Positions 8,069-18,136 are shown, counted from the first letter of the stretch. The stretch: DNA of 64,000 bases from Lysinibacillus sp. FSL W8-0992 (GCF_038008685.1 NZ_JBBOZQ010000001.1:1984001-2048000), one strand, 5' to 3'. The notes: generated by a model from the letters alone, not told the origin. Numbers and translations: made by a program.

Positions 8069-9199
8069 ATGAGCGCTTTATTTGGAAACTATGGCAAACG
8101 TCGTGCCCAAATCGTTAAAGGGCAAGGAACTGTTGTTCAAGATAGTGATGGCAAAAAGTATTTAGACTTCACAAGTGGTATTGCCGTTGTTAGTCTTGGG
8201 CATGCGCACCCTGCTATCGTAAAGGCTATTCAAGAACAAAGTGAAACGCTTTGGCATATGTCGAATTTATTTGATATACCTGGGCAAGAGAAGGTAGCCC
8301 AAAAATTAGTTGCTAATACACATTTTACGTATGCCTTTTTCTGTAATAGTGGTGCGGAAGCTAATGAAGCGGCAATTAAGCTCGCTCGTAAGCATACAGG
8401 GAAACATCATATTATTACATTTGAAAAATCATTTCATGGTCGAACGTTTGGAGCAATGTCAGCAACTGGTCAAGGCAAGGTACATAACGGGTTCGGACCA
8501 CTTGTTGATAAATTTACAATACTCCCATTCAATGACGTAAAGGTCCTTGAAGCAACGATAGACGATTCAGTTGCAGCCATTATGCTGGAAATGATTCAAG
8601 GTGAGGGCGGTGTTAATAGTGTATCGCCTGAATTTGCAGCAGCAATTGCAAAAATTTGTGAGGATAAAGGCATTTTATTGATTGTTGATGAAGTGCAAAC
8701 AGGTATCGGCAGAACAGGAACGCGTTATGCATATGAACAAACAGTCTTGAAGCCGAATATCGTGACATTAGCAAAAGGTTTAGGTGGAGGGTTCCCAGTA
8801 GGAGGAATGTTAGGGACAGCTGAATTATATGATACGTTTAGTCCGGGAACGCATGGTACTACTTTTGGTGGGAATCCTTTAGCAATGCGTGTTGCTGAAA
8901 CTGTCCTCGCTAACGTTTTTGAGCCAAGTTTTTTAGAAAATGTGCAAGAATTATCATCCTATTTTGTGAAGCAACTCCAAGCCAATTTACCGACAGGCTA
9001 TACAGTACAAGGTCAAGGTTTATTACTTGGGATTGGTTGTGGCGATACGGAAGTAGCACCTTTCATTACAGCAGCGGAGGACAAAGGTTTACTTCTTGTA
9101 GGAGCAGGCCCAAATGTTATTCGACTTTTACCACCGCTTACGGTGTCTAAAACAGAGATTGACGAAGCAGTAGAAATTTTAAAAACGATTTTACAGTAG
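8069..9199 (+). CDS. argD: Acetylornithine aminotransferase
   Basis: A 376-residue class III PLP-dependent aminotransferase that converts N-acetylglutamate semialdehyde to N-acetylornithine. The FCNSGAEANEAAIKLAR motif, the IVDEVQTGIGRTG segment and the PLP lysine in TLAKGLGGGFPVG are all visible. The ATG follows AGGAGCTG. It ends the cluster: carAB and argF, which follow argD in B. subtilis, are absent here. The 74-base gap after argB holds a small hairpin (TGGACGCC at 8012 with GGTGTCCA at 8033), possibly modulating argD expression. Confidence 0.95.
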   Translation: MSALFGNYGKRRAQIVKGQGTVVQDSDGKKYLDFTSGIAVVSLGHAHPAIVKAIQEQSETLWHMSNLFDIPGQEKVAQKLVANTHFTYAFFCNSGAEANEAAIKLARKHTGKHHIITFEKSFHGRTFGAMSATGQGKVHNGFGPLVDKFTILPFNDVKVLEATIDDSVAAIMLEMIQGEGGVNSVSPEFAAAIAKICEDKGILLIVDEVQTGIGRTGTRYAYEQTVLKPNIVTLAKGLGGGFPVGGMLGTAELYDTFSPGTHGTTFGGNPLAMRVAETVLANVFEPSFLENVQELSSYFVKQLQANLPTGYTVQGQGLLLGIGCGDTEVAPFITAAEDKGLLLVGAGPNVIRLLPPLTVSKTEIDEAVEILKTILQ

Positions 9200-9236
9200 G
9201 TAGAATAAAAGAGTGTTACTAGAACCTAAAAAGAGA

Positions 9237-9276
9237 AAAAGTGTTAGATTGACTGCAATCAATCTAACACTTTTTT
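9237..9276 (+). terminator. Strong terminator between convergent argD and the epimerase-like gene
   Basis: A 16-base stem AAAAGTGTTAGATTGA pairs with TCAATCTAACACTTTT around a 6-base loop and is followed by T residues. The flanking A tract makes it usable in both directions. An almost identical hairpin lies at 38500. Confidence 0.85.
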
Positions 9277-9420
9277 GTTGCCATTGATGTCCACTACGGC
9301 GGTTGCTTTGCGCTCAGCGCACCGTAAGCTACAACTCTCGCTATTCTACGGAAATAACCTTTTTGCTGTTCTGAGCAGGAGTCACCGCCGCTTAGAACAC
9401 CTTTGTTCTCTGGCATTTTT
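9237..9420. repeat. Dispersed repeat element, copy 1 (hairpin plus GC-rich segment)
   Basis: The terminator hairpin is followed by GATGTCCACTACGGCGG (9286-9302) and GCAGGAGTCACCGCC (9375-9389). The same ordered blocks recur at 38500-38660. The element is richer in G+C than its surroundings, has no reading frame of note, and fills most of the 257-base argD-epimerase gap. Confidence 0.7.
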
Positions 9421-9456
9421 TCGTTATGTCCCAGCCTAGCGATACTAGGGTATAAG

Positions 9457-10338
9457 TTATTGCAGTTGTTTGACCAATTTGTTTACAAGGCTAGGAAGCC
9501 AAACGTTTAATTCACTAAATGTGAAGCCTGCTGCTTCTGCTTTTGCGTTTGACATATACCAATGATTTGGAACACCATAAGGCGATTGGGAATTTTCATC
9601 GCCGCCAATTAGCGAAACTTTTGCGAGTTTTCCTGTTTCCTTCTCAATTAATTCGAGTAACGCTTTCAATGAAATAGTACCAGATGCTGTCGCATTGTAT
9701 GGCCCTTCAATTGGCGCAACGCCAGCAAAATATAAAAATGCTGCAGCTTCTTCATCCGAAATGAAACTCATTTTTGCATCAACATTCGGTAACGATATAG
9801 GTTGTTCATTTAAAATATGTTCTACGTGAAAATGTAAGCGACGCGTATAGTCGTGCTCACCAAGAACAATAGGGAAACGGACAGCGACAACAGGAAATGT
9901 TGCTTCTTTATAAAGGACAGCCTCTGCTTGACGTTTCCCTTCACCGTATGTGAAATCATTAATATCGCCCATACGAATCTCATATTCATATGGATTAAAA
10001 TCAGCTTCTGTTTTTATTTTTCCATCTGCATCATATGTAGCTAGTGTTGAGGTGAATACTAGCTTTTTCGTCTTGTTCTTTAATATTTGCGCCATTTCAT
10101 GTGCTTCATTTGGTGAATAACAAATATTATCGTAGACGACATCCCATGTTGTATCCGCTAATGCTTGTGTTAATGCTGGGACATCGTTGCGATCAACGGT
10201 AATTTGGTGAACTTGTTCTCCAAACGGGTTGCCACTTTGACCGCGAGTTAAAATTGTTACGTCATGTTTGTTTTGAAGGCAAAGTTCCACTAATTTTTTA
10301 CCGAAAAAGCGCGTGCCACCTAAAACTAAAATTTTCAT
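9457..10338 (-). CDS. NAD-dependent epimerase/dehydratase family protein (atypical SDR)
   Basis: A 293-residue Rossmann-fold protein starting with the dinucleotide-binding motif LVLGGTRFFGKKL, close to the GGTxFxG form of atypical short-chain dehydrogenases. A YGEGKR segment at about residue 136 fits the YxxxK catalytic pair. The substrate cannot be told from the sequence. It is a single gene, convergent with argD and upstream-to-downstream of the PBP gene on the same strand. It has no signal peptide, so it is cytosolic. Confidence 0.85.
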   Translation of the reverse strand: MKILVLGGTRFFGKKLVELCLQNKHDVTILTRGQSGNPFGEQVHQITVDRNDVPALTQALADTTWDVVYDNICYSPNEAHEMAQILKNKTKKLVFTSTLATYDADGKIKTEADFNPYEYEIRMGDINDFTYGEGKRQAEAVLYKEATFPVVAVRFPIVLGEHDYTRRLHFHVEHILNEQPISLPNVDAKMSFISDEEAAAFLYFAGVAPIEGPYNATASGTISLKALLELIEKETGKLAKVSLIGGDENSQSPYGVPNHWYMSNAKAEAAGFTFSELNVWLPSLVNKLVKQLQ

Positions 10339-10378
10339 TTTACCTACCCCTTTGTTTAGTTATCCTCTTAATAATGAC

Positions 10379-10423
10379 AAAAAAATAGGCTTACTACAAT
10401 TGAAATTTCATTGTAGTAAGCCT
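10379..10423 (-). terminator. Terminator of the penicillin-binding protein gene
   Basis: On the minus strand AGGCTTACTACAAT pairs with its complement across a nine-base loop, followed by a run of seven T (plus-strand A tract 10379-10385). It begins a few bases after the PBP stop codon. Confidence 0.85.
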
Positions 10424-10427
10424 TGTA

Positions 10428-13400
10428 TTATTCGGTTGATGGATCCGTTGGGGGTGTCGTACCTCCGTTATTGCCGGAACCATTGCCGTTATTAGAGCCG
10501 TTTCCATTATTTTCGGAACCATTGCCATTGTTAGAGCCGTTCCCATTATTGCCGGAACCATTGCCATTATTAGAGCCGTTCCCATTATTACCAGAGCCAT
10601 TACCACCATTACCATTACCAGAGCCATTGCCGCCATTAGAACCGTTCCCATTATTGCCGGAGCCATTGCCGTTGTTAGACCCATTTCCGTTATTCCCATT
10701 TGCCGGTGGTATTGGAACAGTAGGTGTAGTTGGTTTTTCTTCATCGTCATCTTCTTCTGGTTTTGTATCACTGCCACCTGTTGAAACAACATTTGATTGT
10801 GGTGAAGTTAAACCTGTAATATCAACAGCAACGACTACATAAGCTTGTCCGCTAGCAACTGTCATACTTTGAGTAGCTTCTAGTACCGAAGAAACAAGCG
10901 TGTTCCCACCATTCGTTACATTATAAATTCGATAGCCAACTACATCGTTAGACGAGCCACTCCAAGATAGTGTATTGCCATTAATTGAAGCATTTACAGC
11001 TGCAGGCGCACTACCATCTGCTGGGAAATCGACTGCTGATACAGATGAATTGGATAGTGATGAATTTTTAGGTAGTAGACTTGCTGGATTCCCACCAAGT
11101 TTACCTAACATCCGTTTTATAAAGGCTTGGTTAATACCAGCACCACTAGCTTTTACAAACTCTGCTGGTGTATTTGGATGTGCATTATACGTTTTACCTT
11201 GAATTGTTACGACGCTTGATGAAGCTAAGCTGTCATCAGGTTGTGACGGTAAAAATACTTTCGCGTTAAATAAATCTGAGCGTACAAGTCCGGCACTAGC
11301 ACAAGCCGCAGAAGGTGCAAGACCAGAAATACCACAAAACGAAGCAGTTACAACATTTTTTGGTGCCTTAAAGTTTGTAGGAGCATCAATTAATTTAGGA
11401 TCTACATCGTACATAGAGTTCATTAATGTACCCCAAAGCTTGTTAATACGTACACTTGGCTGTAAATACGTATTATTAAATGCATAAAGTGAGCGTTGTT
11501 TATCGTAGCCCATCCATACACCAAGTGAAACATTTGGATTATAGCCAACTAACCACACATCATTATAGTTTTGTGAAGTACCTGTTTTAGCTGCAAAATC
11601 AGAAGAGAATTTTAACGTATTATTTGCAACTGTCCCTGTTCCTTTTGATAATACATCTCGCAACATATCTGTCACGATATAAGACGTTTCAGGGCTGAAT
11701 ACTTGTACAGGTTCAGCTTCATGTTGATAAATAAGATTTCCGTCTTGGTCTTCTATTTTTTCAATCATATAGGCATCAATAAATTGACCACCGTTAGCAA
11801 AAGTTGCAAATGCATTTGTATTTTCTTCAACAGTTGTCCCTTTTTGTAAAGCTCCAATACCTGTTGCAAGGTTTGTGTAATCTTCAGGTTTTAATTCTGA
11901 GAAGTCCATTTTTGCTAAATATTCAGCAGGACGTCTATTTAAAATATCGTTATATAAACGCAGCGCTGATATATTTTGTGAGTCAGCTAAAGCTTCTCGC
12001 GCAGGTATAAGACCACGTTCATCATTTGTAAGATAGTTGCTCGGACTCCAAGAACCAATTGAGAATTTTACGTCAACTAATGGACTACCTGCACCTATAA
12101 CGCCATATTCAATCGCTGGCGCATATACGAGTAATGGTTTCATTGTAGAACCATTAGAACGGTAAGCTTTCGTAGCGTGGTTTAATTGATTCGTTTTAAA
12201 GTCACGACCACCTAGGAAACTTAAAATTCGTCCTGTGCTATTTTCTATTAAAATACTACCAACTTGTACAGGCATTTGAACATCAATTTCCTCACCCGTC
12301 ACAGGGTCCTTGTCTTTGCCTGTATATGTTTGACCATAGTATTTAAAGTTATCGGCCGCTTTTTGCATGGCATCGAACATATCCTTGTTGATAGTGGAAT
12401 AAATACGATAGCCTTTCGAACGAACGTCACGGTCCGCTAAAATTGAATACTTTTCTAGTAATTTTTCTTCTGTTTTTAAACGTTCTGGATCAACGCCATC
12501 TTCACTAGCTAGCTTTTCAGCAATAATTTGTTTCGCACGTTCTTCTAGCTCATACGTTAACCATGGATAACGATCTTCTGGACGTGCTTCTGGTGCACGG
12601 AAGTCGGCTGTTATATCGTAATTAAGCGCATCTTTATATTGTGTCTCGTTAATGTAGCCAGCTTCTTTCATACGATAGAGCACCGTTTTCATACGATCGA
12701 TGCCTAATTGTAAAGCTTCTTCACTTTTTAGCACACCTGTATTAGTAAATGGTGTGTAAGTATAAGGTGCCTGTGGAATACCTGCTATGTAAGCGGCTTG
12801 AGGAAGCGTTAAATCCTTTGCTTTTACATTAAATATACCTTCAGCAGCTGTTTCAATACCTGCAATATTGCGTCCAGTTGAATTTCGACCGTAAGGAATA
12901 ATATTTAAATATGCCTCTAATATTTCTTCCTTTGTCATAAAGTGCTCTAAACGCATTGCCAATAGCAATTCTTTTGCTTTTCGTTCATAGGAAACTTCAT
13001 TTGTTAACACTTGGTTTTTAATAAGTTGTTGTGTTAATGTAGAGCCACCTGTTTGCGTAGCAGAGTTAGTTACGTCCTGTAGTAGCCCTCGAATAACGGC
13101 TTTAGGAACAATCCCATTATGCTCGCGGAAATATTCATCCTCTGTTGCGAGTACTGCATTAATTAAGTCTGGTGCAACAGCGCTAAGAGATGTTTCACGA
13201 CGTTCTAAATCAGTACGCAATTTCCCAATATAAATATTGTTGGCAAAATAAATTTCACTTGTTTCCTCATAGTTGAAAATAAGGTCCCTTAATTCTTCTT
13301 TAGAGCGCAATGGCTCTTCTTTTACAAGTGAGGCAAAATAGCCGGCGCCAACAGAACCAACAAATACTGTGCCTACCAATGCAAAGACTAAAAATAGTAA

Positions 13401-13505
13401 AAATAAGTTCCAGACTACGCTGCCTGAAATACGTAATGTCTTCATCCATTTTTGTTCGAGTAATTCATCGATCTTTGCATTGATTTTCTCAATCCAATCT
13501 TTCAA
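10428..13505 (-). CDS. Class A penicillin-binding protein (PBP1A type) with FN3-like domain and Asn/Gly-rich tail
   Basis: A 1025-residue bifunctional peptidoglycan synthase. A short cytoplasmic segment and one membrane helix (about 28-55) precede a GT51 glycosyltransferase domain with ATEDEYFREHNG and GGSTLTQQLIKN. The transpeptidase domain shows SxxK (STMK), the SQN box (DSQNIS) and KTG (AAKTGTSQN). A fibronectin-III-like region (about 835-915) is followed by an acidic linker and a low-complexity Asn-Gly-Ser tail. Translation starts at TTG (13505), seven bases after AGGAGGT. The sequence places it in the PBP1A/PonA group but does not fix a B. subtilis paralogue. Confidence 0.93.
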   Translation of the reverse strand: MKDWIEKINAKIDELLEQKWMKTLRISGSVVWNLFLLFLVFALVGTVFVGSVGAGYFASLVKEEPLRSKEELRDLIFNYEETSEIYFANNIYIGKLRTDLERRETSLSAVAPDLINAVLATEDEYFREHNGIVPKAVIRGLLQDVTNSATQTGGSTLTQQLIKNQVLTNEVSYERKAKELLLAMRLEHFMTKEEILEAYLNIIPYGRNSTGRNIAGIETAAEGIFNVKAKDLTLPQAAYIAGIPQAPYTYTPFTNTGVLKSEEALQLGIDRMKTVLYRMKEAGYINETQYKDALNYDITADFRAPEARPEDRYPWLTYELEERAKQIIAEKLASEDGVDPERLKTEEKLLEKYSILADRDVRSKGYRIYSTINKDMFDAMQKAADNFKYYGQTYTGKDKDPVTGEEIDVQMPVQVGSILIENSTGRILSFLGGRDFKTNQLNHATKAYRSNGSTMKPLLVYAPAIEYGVIGAGSPLVDVKFSIGSWSPSNYLTNDERGLIPAREALADSQNISALRLYNDILNRRPAEYLAKMDFSELKPEDYTNLATGIGALQKGTTVEENTNAFATFANGGQFIDAYMIEKIEDQDGNLIYQHEAEPVQVFSPETSYIVTDMLRDVLSKGTGTVANNTLKFSSDFAAKTGTSQNYNDVWLVGYNPNVSLGVWMGYDKQRSLYAFNNTYLQPSVRINKLWGTLMNSMYDVDPKLIDAPTNFKAPKNVVTASFCGISGLAPSAACASAGLVRSDLFNAKVFLPSQPDDSLASSSVVTIQGKTYNAHPNTPAEFVKASGAGINQAFIKRMLGKLGGNPASLLPKNSSLSNSSVSAVDFPADGSAPAAVNASINGNTLSWSGSSNDVVGYRIYNVTNGGNTLVSSVLEATQSMTVASGQAYVVVAVDITGLTSPQSNVVSTGGSDTKPEEDDDEEKPTTPTVPIPPANGNNGNGSNNGNGSGNNGNGSNGGNGSGNGNGGNGSGNNGNGSNNGNGSGNNGNGSNNGNGSENNGNGSNNGNGSGNNGGTTPPTDPSTE
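10455..10690 (-). repeat. Coding tandem repeat (Asn-Gly-Asn-Gly-Ser units) in the PBP tail
   Basis: About 235 bases of imperfect tandem repeats with a period near 36 bases, encoding alternating SNNGNGSGNNGNG-like units. Synonymous changes between units (TTC/TTT, ATT/ATC-type differences) indicate that the amino-acid pattern is kept while the DNA drifts. One unit carries Glu in place of Gly. Confidence 0.85.
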
Positions 13506-13567
13506 GGTATCGACCTCCTAAAATCTTGTTTATTATAGCATATAATGAATTGCCTCGAACATAGTTA

Positions 13568-13595
13568 TTGACATTGAAAGAGAATCGTTTAGAAT
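13568..13595 (+). promoter_or_regulatory. SigA promoter of the tyrS T-box transcript
   Basis: TTGACA (13568-13573, perfect -35) and TAGAAT (13590-13595) are spaced by 16 bases. Transcription would begin near 13602, just before the T-box stem I. Confidence 0.7.
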
Positions 13596-13602
13596 AATGC
13601 TT

Positions 13603-13841
13603 ATAGTTTTCTAGTGATGAAGAGTTTGCAGTAGTGTCTATATTCCCTGTTTAGAGAGCCAGCGGTTGGTGAAAGCTGGTCATAATGTAGAGACGAATTA
13701 CGTACTTGGAGCTTAGACGTGCGCGCCTGCGATAAAGGCGGTTGAATGAGAGGAAGATGGATGACATCTTCAAGCCGGGTGGTACCGCGTTAGTTATTAA
13801 CGTCCCTGCATGCAATATTTTTGCGTGTAGGGACTTTTTTG
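13603..13841 (+). promoter_or_regulatory. T-box leader (tyrosine-specific) upstream of tyrS
   Basis: The leader shows the AGAGAG start of stem I, the conserved T-box core CGGGTGGTACCGCG (13776-13789), and a terminal hairpin GTCCCTGCATGCAA with TTGCGTGTAGGGAC followed by six T (13802-13840). Uncharged tRNA-Tyr would pair with the specifier and the T-box and so prevent termination. Two TAC triplets (13699-13701 and 13703-13705) lie where the specifier is expected; I cannot decide which is read. Confidence 0.93.
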
Positions 13842-13870
13842 TTTCTACACGCTAAAGAAAAACATTTTAG

Positions 13871-15151
<1,281 letters not shown>

Positions 15152-15156
15152 ATTGG

Positions 15157-15177
15157 GTGCCAGTCACTCACACAATT
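15157..15177 (+). repeat. Dispersed short repeat GTGCCAGTCAC (copy after tyrS)
   Basis: GTGCCAGTCACTCA followed by CACAATT begins six bases after the tyrS stop codon. It is the same family as the copies at 5956, 19194, 62049 and 62248. Confidence 0.7.
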
Positions 15178-15190
15178 CTCACATAATTCA

Positions 15191-15226
15191 ACATCCCCTC
15201 GTTATCGAGGGGATGTTTTCATTTTT
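15191..15226 (+). terminator. Terminator of tyrS
   Basis: A ten-base perfect stem ACATCCCCTC / GAGGGGATGT with a six-base loop, then TTTTCATTTTT. It also lies at the 3' end of the convergent gene that follows. Confidence 0.85.
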
Positions 15227-16034
15227 AGCATTCTAAAAAGCTTGGCAGAGCTATATGCTGATAGCTTTGAGGGTGTAGAAGCTGAGCCAGTTTTAGTGCG
15301 CCCTCAACGAGACGAGGCGATGGACGACAGTACAACCATTCTTCCATTACGTGGACATGCTGTTTTTGAACTGCCTGAAGTTCGTTGGCATGTGGACGTT
15401 TCAATAAATGAGCTGGCTTAATGCGCGCAAAGGCAACACCGACCCATGCCATTAAAATATAATCAGGATTACGTCGTACAATTTCTTCCCAGTCTGTTTG
15501 GACATTTGCTAACTCGATATCGCGAAAAAGATTTTGTCCACCTGCAAGATTGCTAATTTCAGTTAACCAATTGACCTTTCCAGGCGTAAAAATAGGATTT
15601 GGCCACCATTCCCAATATAGTGTTGGTTTTTCTTGAATAGTTTGTGCAATCGTTTGAAGCTGTTCGATAAAGTGCAAATACTCCTCAGAAATCTTTTTAG
15701 CATGTTCCTCTACTCCACAAGCAACACCTAATGTTATGAGGTCCAGCGCAATTTCATTTAGCGAGTTGGCATTAAAGACGATGTGGGGAATGTTTCTTTC
15801 CTGTAATGCCTCTATATTTTTTTCCATGCCAGGTACACTTAACGAGGCAAGTACTAAGTCTGGCTTTAGTGCCTCTAGTGCATCCATATCAATCGATAAA
15901 TCTTGGCCAAGCTTTGGCAATTCATGCACAGCTATAGGCCAATCTGAAAAATCATCAACACCTACAAGTTGATGGGTTAACCCTAGATAGGCAACAAGCT
16001 CAGTGTTGCTTGGGCAAATTGAGATTAATCGCAT
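15225..16034 (-). CDS. Cobalamin/Fe-siderophore-type binding protein without a signal peptide
   Basis: A 269-residue periplasmic-binding-protein fold (BtuF-like, class III) starting MRLISICPSNTELVAYLG. The frame extends 48 codons upstream, but the ATG at 16034 has GGGGG before it and begins the family's conserved first strand. Segments such as LGVDDFSDWP and the repeated LKPDLVLAS / NPDYILMAW pattern are typical of cobalamin-binding proteins. There is no lipobox or signal peptide, so unlike BtuF lipoproteins it is probably cytosolic. No permease or ATPase gene is adjacent. The ligand is inferred from family resemblance only. Confidence 0.75.
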   Translation of the reverse strand: MRLISICPSNTELVAYLGLTHQLVGVDDFSDWPIAVHELPKLGQDLSIDMDALEALKPDLVLASLSVPGMEKNIEALQERNIPHIVFNANSLNEIALDLITLGVACGVEEHAKKISEEYLHFIEQLQTIAQTIQEKPTLYWEWWPNPIFTPGKVNWLTEISNLAGGQNLFRDIELANVQTDWEEIVRRNPDYILMAWVGVAFARIKPAHLLKRPHANELQAVQKQHVHVMEEWLYCRPSPRLVEGALKLAQLLHPQSYQHIALPSFLEC

Positions 16035-16110
16035 ATGTTTCCCCCATATCTTTTTAAGAAAAGTATAGCTGTCACTAGACGCACATACAATAAGCGATTG
16101 CTTTTTGCTC

Positions 16111-16146
16111 AAAAAAAGACGTGCCTCATTGAGACACGCCATTTTT
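16111..16146 (-). terminator. Terminator of the iron alcohol dehydrogenase gene
   Basis: Read on the minus strand, GGCGTGTCTC pairs with GAGGCACGTC (one G-T pair) around a three-base loop and is followed by seven T. Confidence 0.8.
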
Positions 16147-16155
16147 ATTAATGTT

Positions 16156-17361
16156 TTAAGAAAGTGCAACAGCTTCAAGGGATTGTGCTGTTTTTACTAC
16201 AGGTCCCATTGCTGCTGTAATGATTTGTTTAATGTCCTCTAATGTAGCTTTACGAGGATTTGTTGCAGCACAAACGTCTTGCATTGCATTTTTTGCTAAA
16301 ATTTCGATATCCTCATCCTTAGCACCTAATTCACGGAAGCCACTAGGAATATTTAAGTCTTTAGACAGTTTTTCAATGGCAGTAATTGCTTTTTCAGCAG
16401 CGTCACGTTTGCTGATGCCTTCAATATTTTCTCCTAACAATTCAGCGATACGAGCAAAACGCTCTGTACGTGCTGTCAAGTTGAAGCGGCAAACGTGAGG
16501 CAGTAAAATCGCATTACATACGCCATGCGGTAAGTTATAGAAGCCGCCTAATTGGTGAGCGATAGCATGTACATAGCCAAGTGAAGCGTTATTGAACGCC
16601 ATACCTGCTAAAAATTGTGCATACACCATTTGCTCACGTGCTTCTAAATCAGCACCATTTGCGTATGCACGTGGTAAAAACTCAGGTACTAGCTGAAGTA
16701 CTTTTTCTCCACATGCATCAGTAATAGGTGTTGCGTCTGTCGATACAAAAGATTCGATGGCATGTGTTAATGCATCTAAACCAGTTGCAGCTGTTAGAGC
16801 TGGAGGTAAACCAATCATTAACTCTGGATCATTAATTGAAACTAGCGGTGTAACGTGCTTGTCAACAATCGCCATTTTAACTTTACGTTCAGTATCCGTG
16901 ATGATTGTAAAACGTGTCATTTCACTCGCTGTACCAGCTGTTGTATTAATAGCGATTAATGGCACCAGTGGGTTTTCTGATTTGTCAACGCCTTCATAAT
17001 CATGAATGCGTCCACCATTCGAAGCAATAAGTCCGATACCTTTTGCTGCATCATGTGCACTACCGCCTCCAAGAGATACGATTGAATCACAGTTTTCTGC
17101 ATGATAGACAGCGATTCCATCTTCAACGTTTTGATCTGTTGGATTTGGTTCTGCTTTAGGGAAAATTGCAACATCAATTCCAGCTGCTGTTATGATGTTA
17201 GCAATTTGCTCTGAGAGACCTAATTTGTGTAAGCCCTCATCTGTTACGATCAATGTCTTCTTCACTTCTAAATCATTTAAACGTTTACCAACTTCTTGAA
17301 TTGCTCCAGGTCCAAATAAGTTTGTTTTTGGCATTACAAATTGCTTTAGAACGTCTGACAT
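16156..17361 (-). CDS. Iron-containing alcohol dehydrogenase (group III)
   Basis: A 401-residue NAD(P)-dependent alcohol dehydrogenase of the iron-activated family. The nucleotide-binding SLGGGSAHDAAKGI and the metal-site region DALTHAIESF ... HAIAHQLGGFYNLPHGVCNAILLPHV provide the conserved Asp/His ligands. It resembles 1,3-propanediol or methanol-type dehydrogenases; the substrate cannot be assigned. The ATG at 17361 follows AAGGGG; an upstream GTG start at 17412 has no ribosome-binding site. It is a single gene with its own promoter and terminator. Confidence 0.9.
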   Translation of the reverse strand: MSDVLKQFVMPKTNLFGPGAIQEVGKRLNDLEVKKTLIVTDEGLHKLGLSEQIANIITAAGIDVAIFPKAEPNPTDQNVEDGIAVYHAENCDSIVSLGGGSAHDAAKGIGLIASNGGRIHDYEGVDKSENPLVPLIAINTTAGTASEMTRFTIITDTERKVKMAIVDKHVTPLVSINDPELMIGLPPALTAATGLDALTHAIESFVSTDATPITDACGEKVLQLVPEFLPRAYANGADLEAREQMVYAQFLAGMAFNNASLGYVHAIAHQLGGFYNLPHGVCNAILLPHVCRFNLTARTERFARIAELLGENIEGISKRDAAEKAITAIEKLSKDLNIPSGFRELGAKDEDIEILAKNAMQDVCAATNPRKATLEDIKQIITAAMGPVVKTAQSLEAVALS

Positions 17362-17424
17362 ATTTCCAACCCCTTTTAACAAATTATTATTGCTTGAATG
17401 ATGGCTAACCACCTTCCGAAATCC

Positions 17425-17453
17425 ATATTATTCTATTTTTTTTGAAAGTTCAA
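17425..17453 (-). promoter_or_regulatory. SigA promoter of the iron alcohol dehydrogenase gene
   Basis: On the minus strand TTGAAC (complement at 17448-17453) and TAATAT (complement at 17425-17430) are spaced by exactly 17 bases, about 60 bases upstream of the chosen ATG. Confidence 0.65.
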
Positions 17454-18111
17454 GACGGATTTTTATTAAAATTGTTAATTTTCTTCCTGTTATTATTTCA
17501 CAAAAAAGTAACTGCAAAGATGATATTAAAGAAGTTAATAGGGAGTAAGATGGTTGATTTGAATACATTTTAAGAAATACTATCGTATAAAAGTAAAATA
17601 TATTTTTTGGAAATTCGTTCTATTTATAAGGCTAGTTGAATAGTAAATAACTGATATACAGTTGTTAATATAATGATAGTGTTTATGTTGTTTGAGAAGT
17701 GGAGAATTGCTATTTTAATGTACAGAAAAATTTACAATTAATTTAAATGTTAATTTTGTCAATTTAAGACGAAAGGATTTTTCCTGAAAAGATAATAGCT
17801 CTTGGATTATTGAAGAGAGGAAAGTGTAATTGCATTTTTAATAAGTTGAAGTGGGGGAGAGTGCTTTATAGTAGTTATGCTAATGAGAGTAAGCAAGGAA
17901 GTTGCAACACACTTGTACGGCGGTTTATCTAACAATAGGCGCTAATTAGTATGAAGAAGAGAACTGTTCAAGAGTACTAGAACATAGAGGCTCTATAGAA
18001 ACGTTAACTTTTTACAATTAAATACGATTAAATTCGATATCCATCTCTATTATGAAAACAATAGTTATTTTTATAAGTTTAAAGAAAATAATAGACTTTT
18101 TAAAAAATAAT
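17454..18111. other. A+T-rich gap of about 650 bases with no supported gene
   Basis: Both strands carry frequent stops. The longest clear frame is a 22-codon one starting at 17879, which has no good ribosome-binding site and no recognisable product. I see no rho-independent hairpin, tRNA-like fold or known riboswitch core. The stretch may hold regulatory sequence for the flanking stress-type genes or an unrecognised RNA. Confidence 0.5.
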
Positions 18112-18136
18112 GTTTAGTCATGTATAGACTGGGAAT
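18112..18136 (+). promoter_or_regulatory. Candidate SigB (general stress) promoter of the KGG gene
   Basis: GTTTAG (18112-18117) and GGGAAT (18131-18136) are separated by 13 bases. This closely matches the SigB pattern GTTTAA-N12-15-GGGTAT. The gene downstream is a KGG stress protein, a family that is SigB-dependent in B. subtilis (GsiB). Confidence 0.6.

Noticed and set aside
10423..10842. 139-residue Pro/Leu/Glu-rich frame on the plus strand opposite the PBP tail
   Set aside because: It is the antisense reading of the Asn/Gly repeat; the repeat alone explains its regularity and it has no ribosome-binding site.
17879..17947. 22-codon frame in the gap before the KGG gene
   Set aside because: It is too short, lacks a well-placed ribosome-binding site and shows no recognisable sequence.
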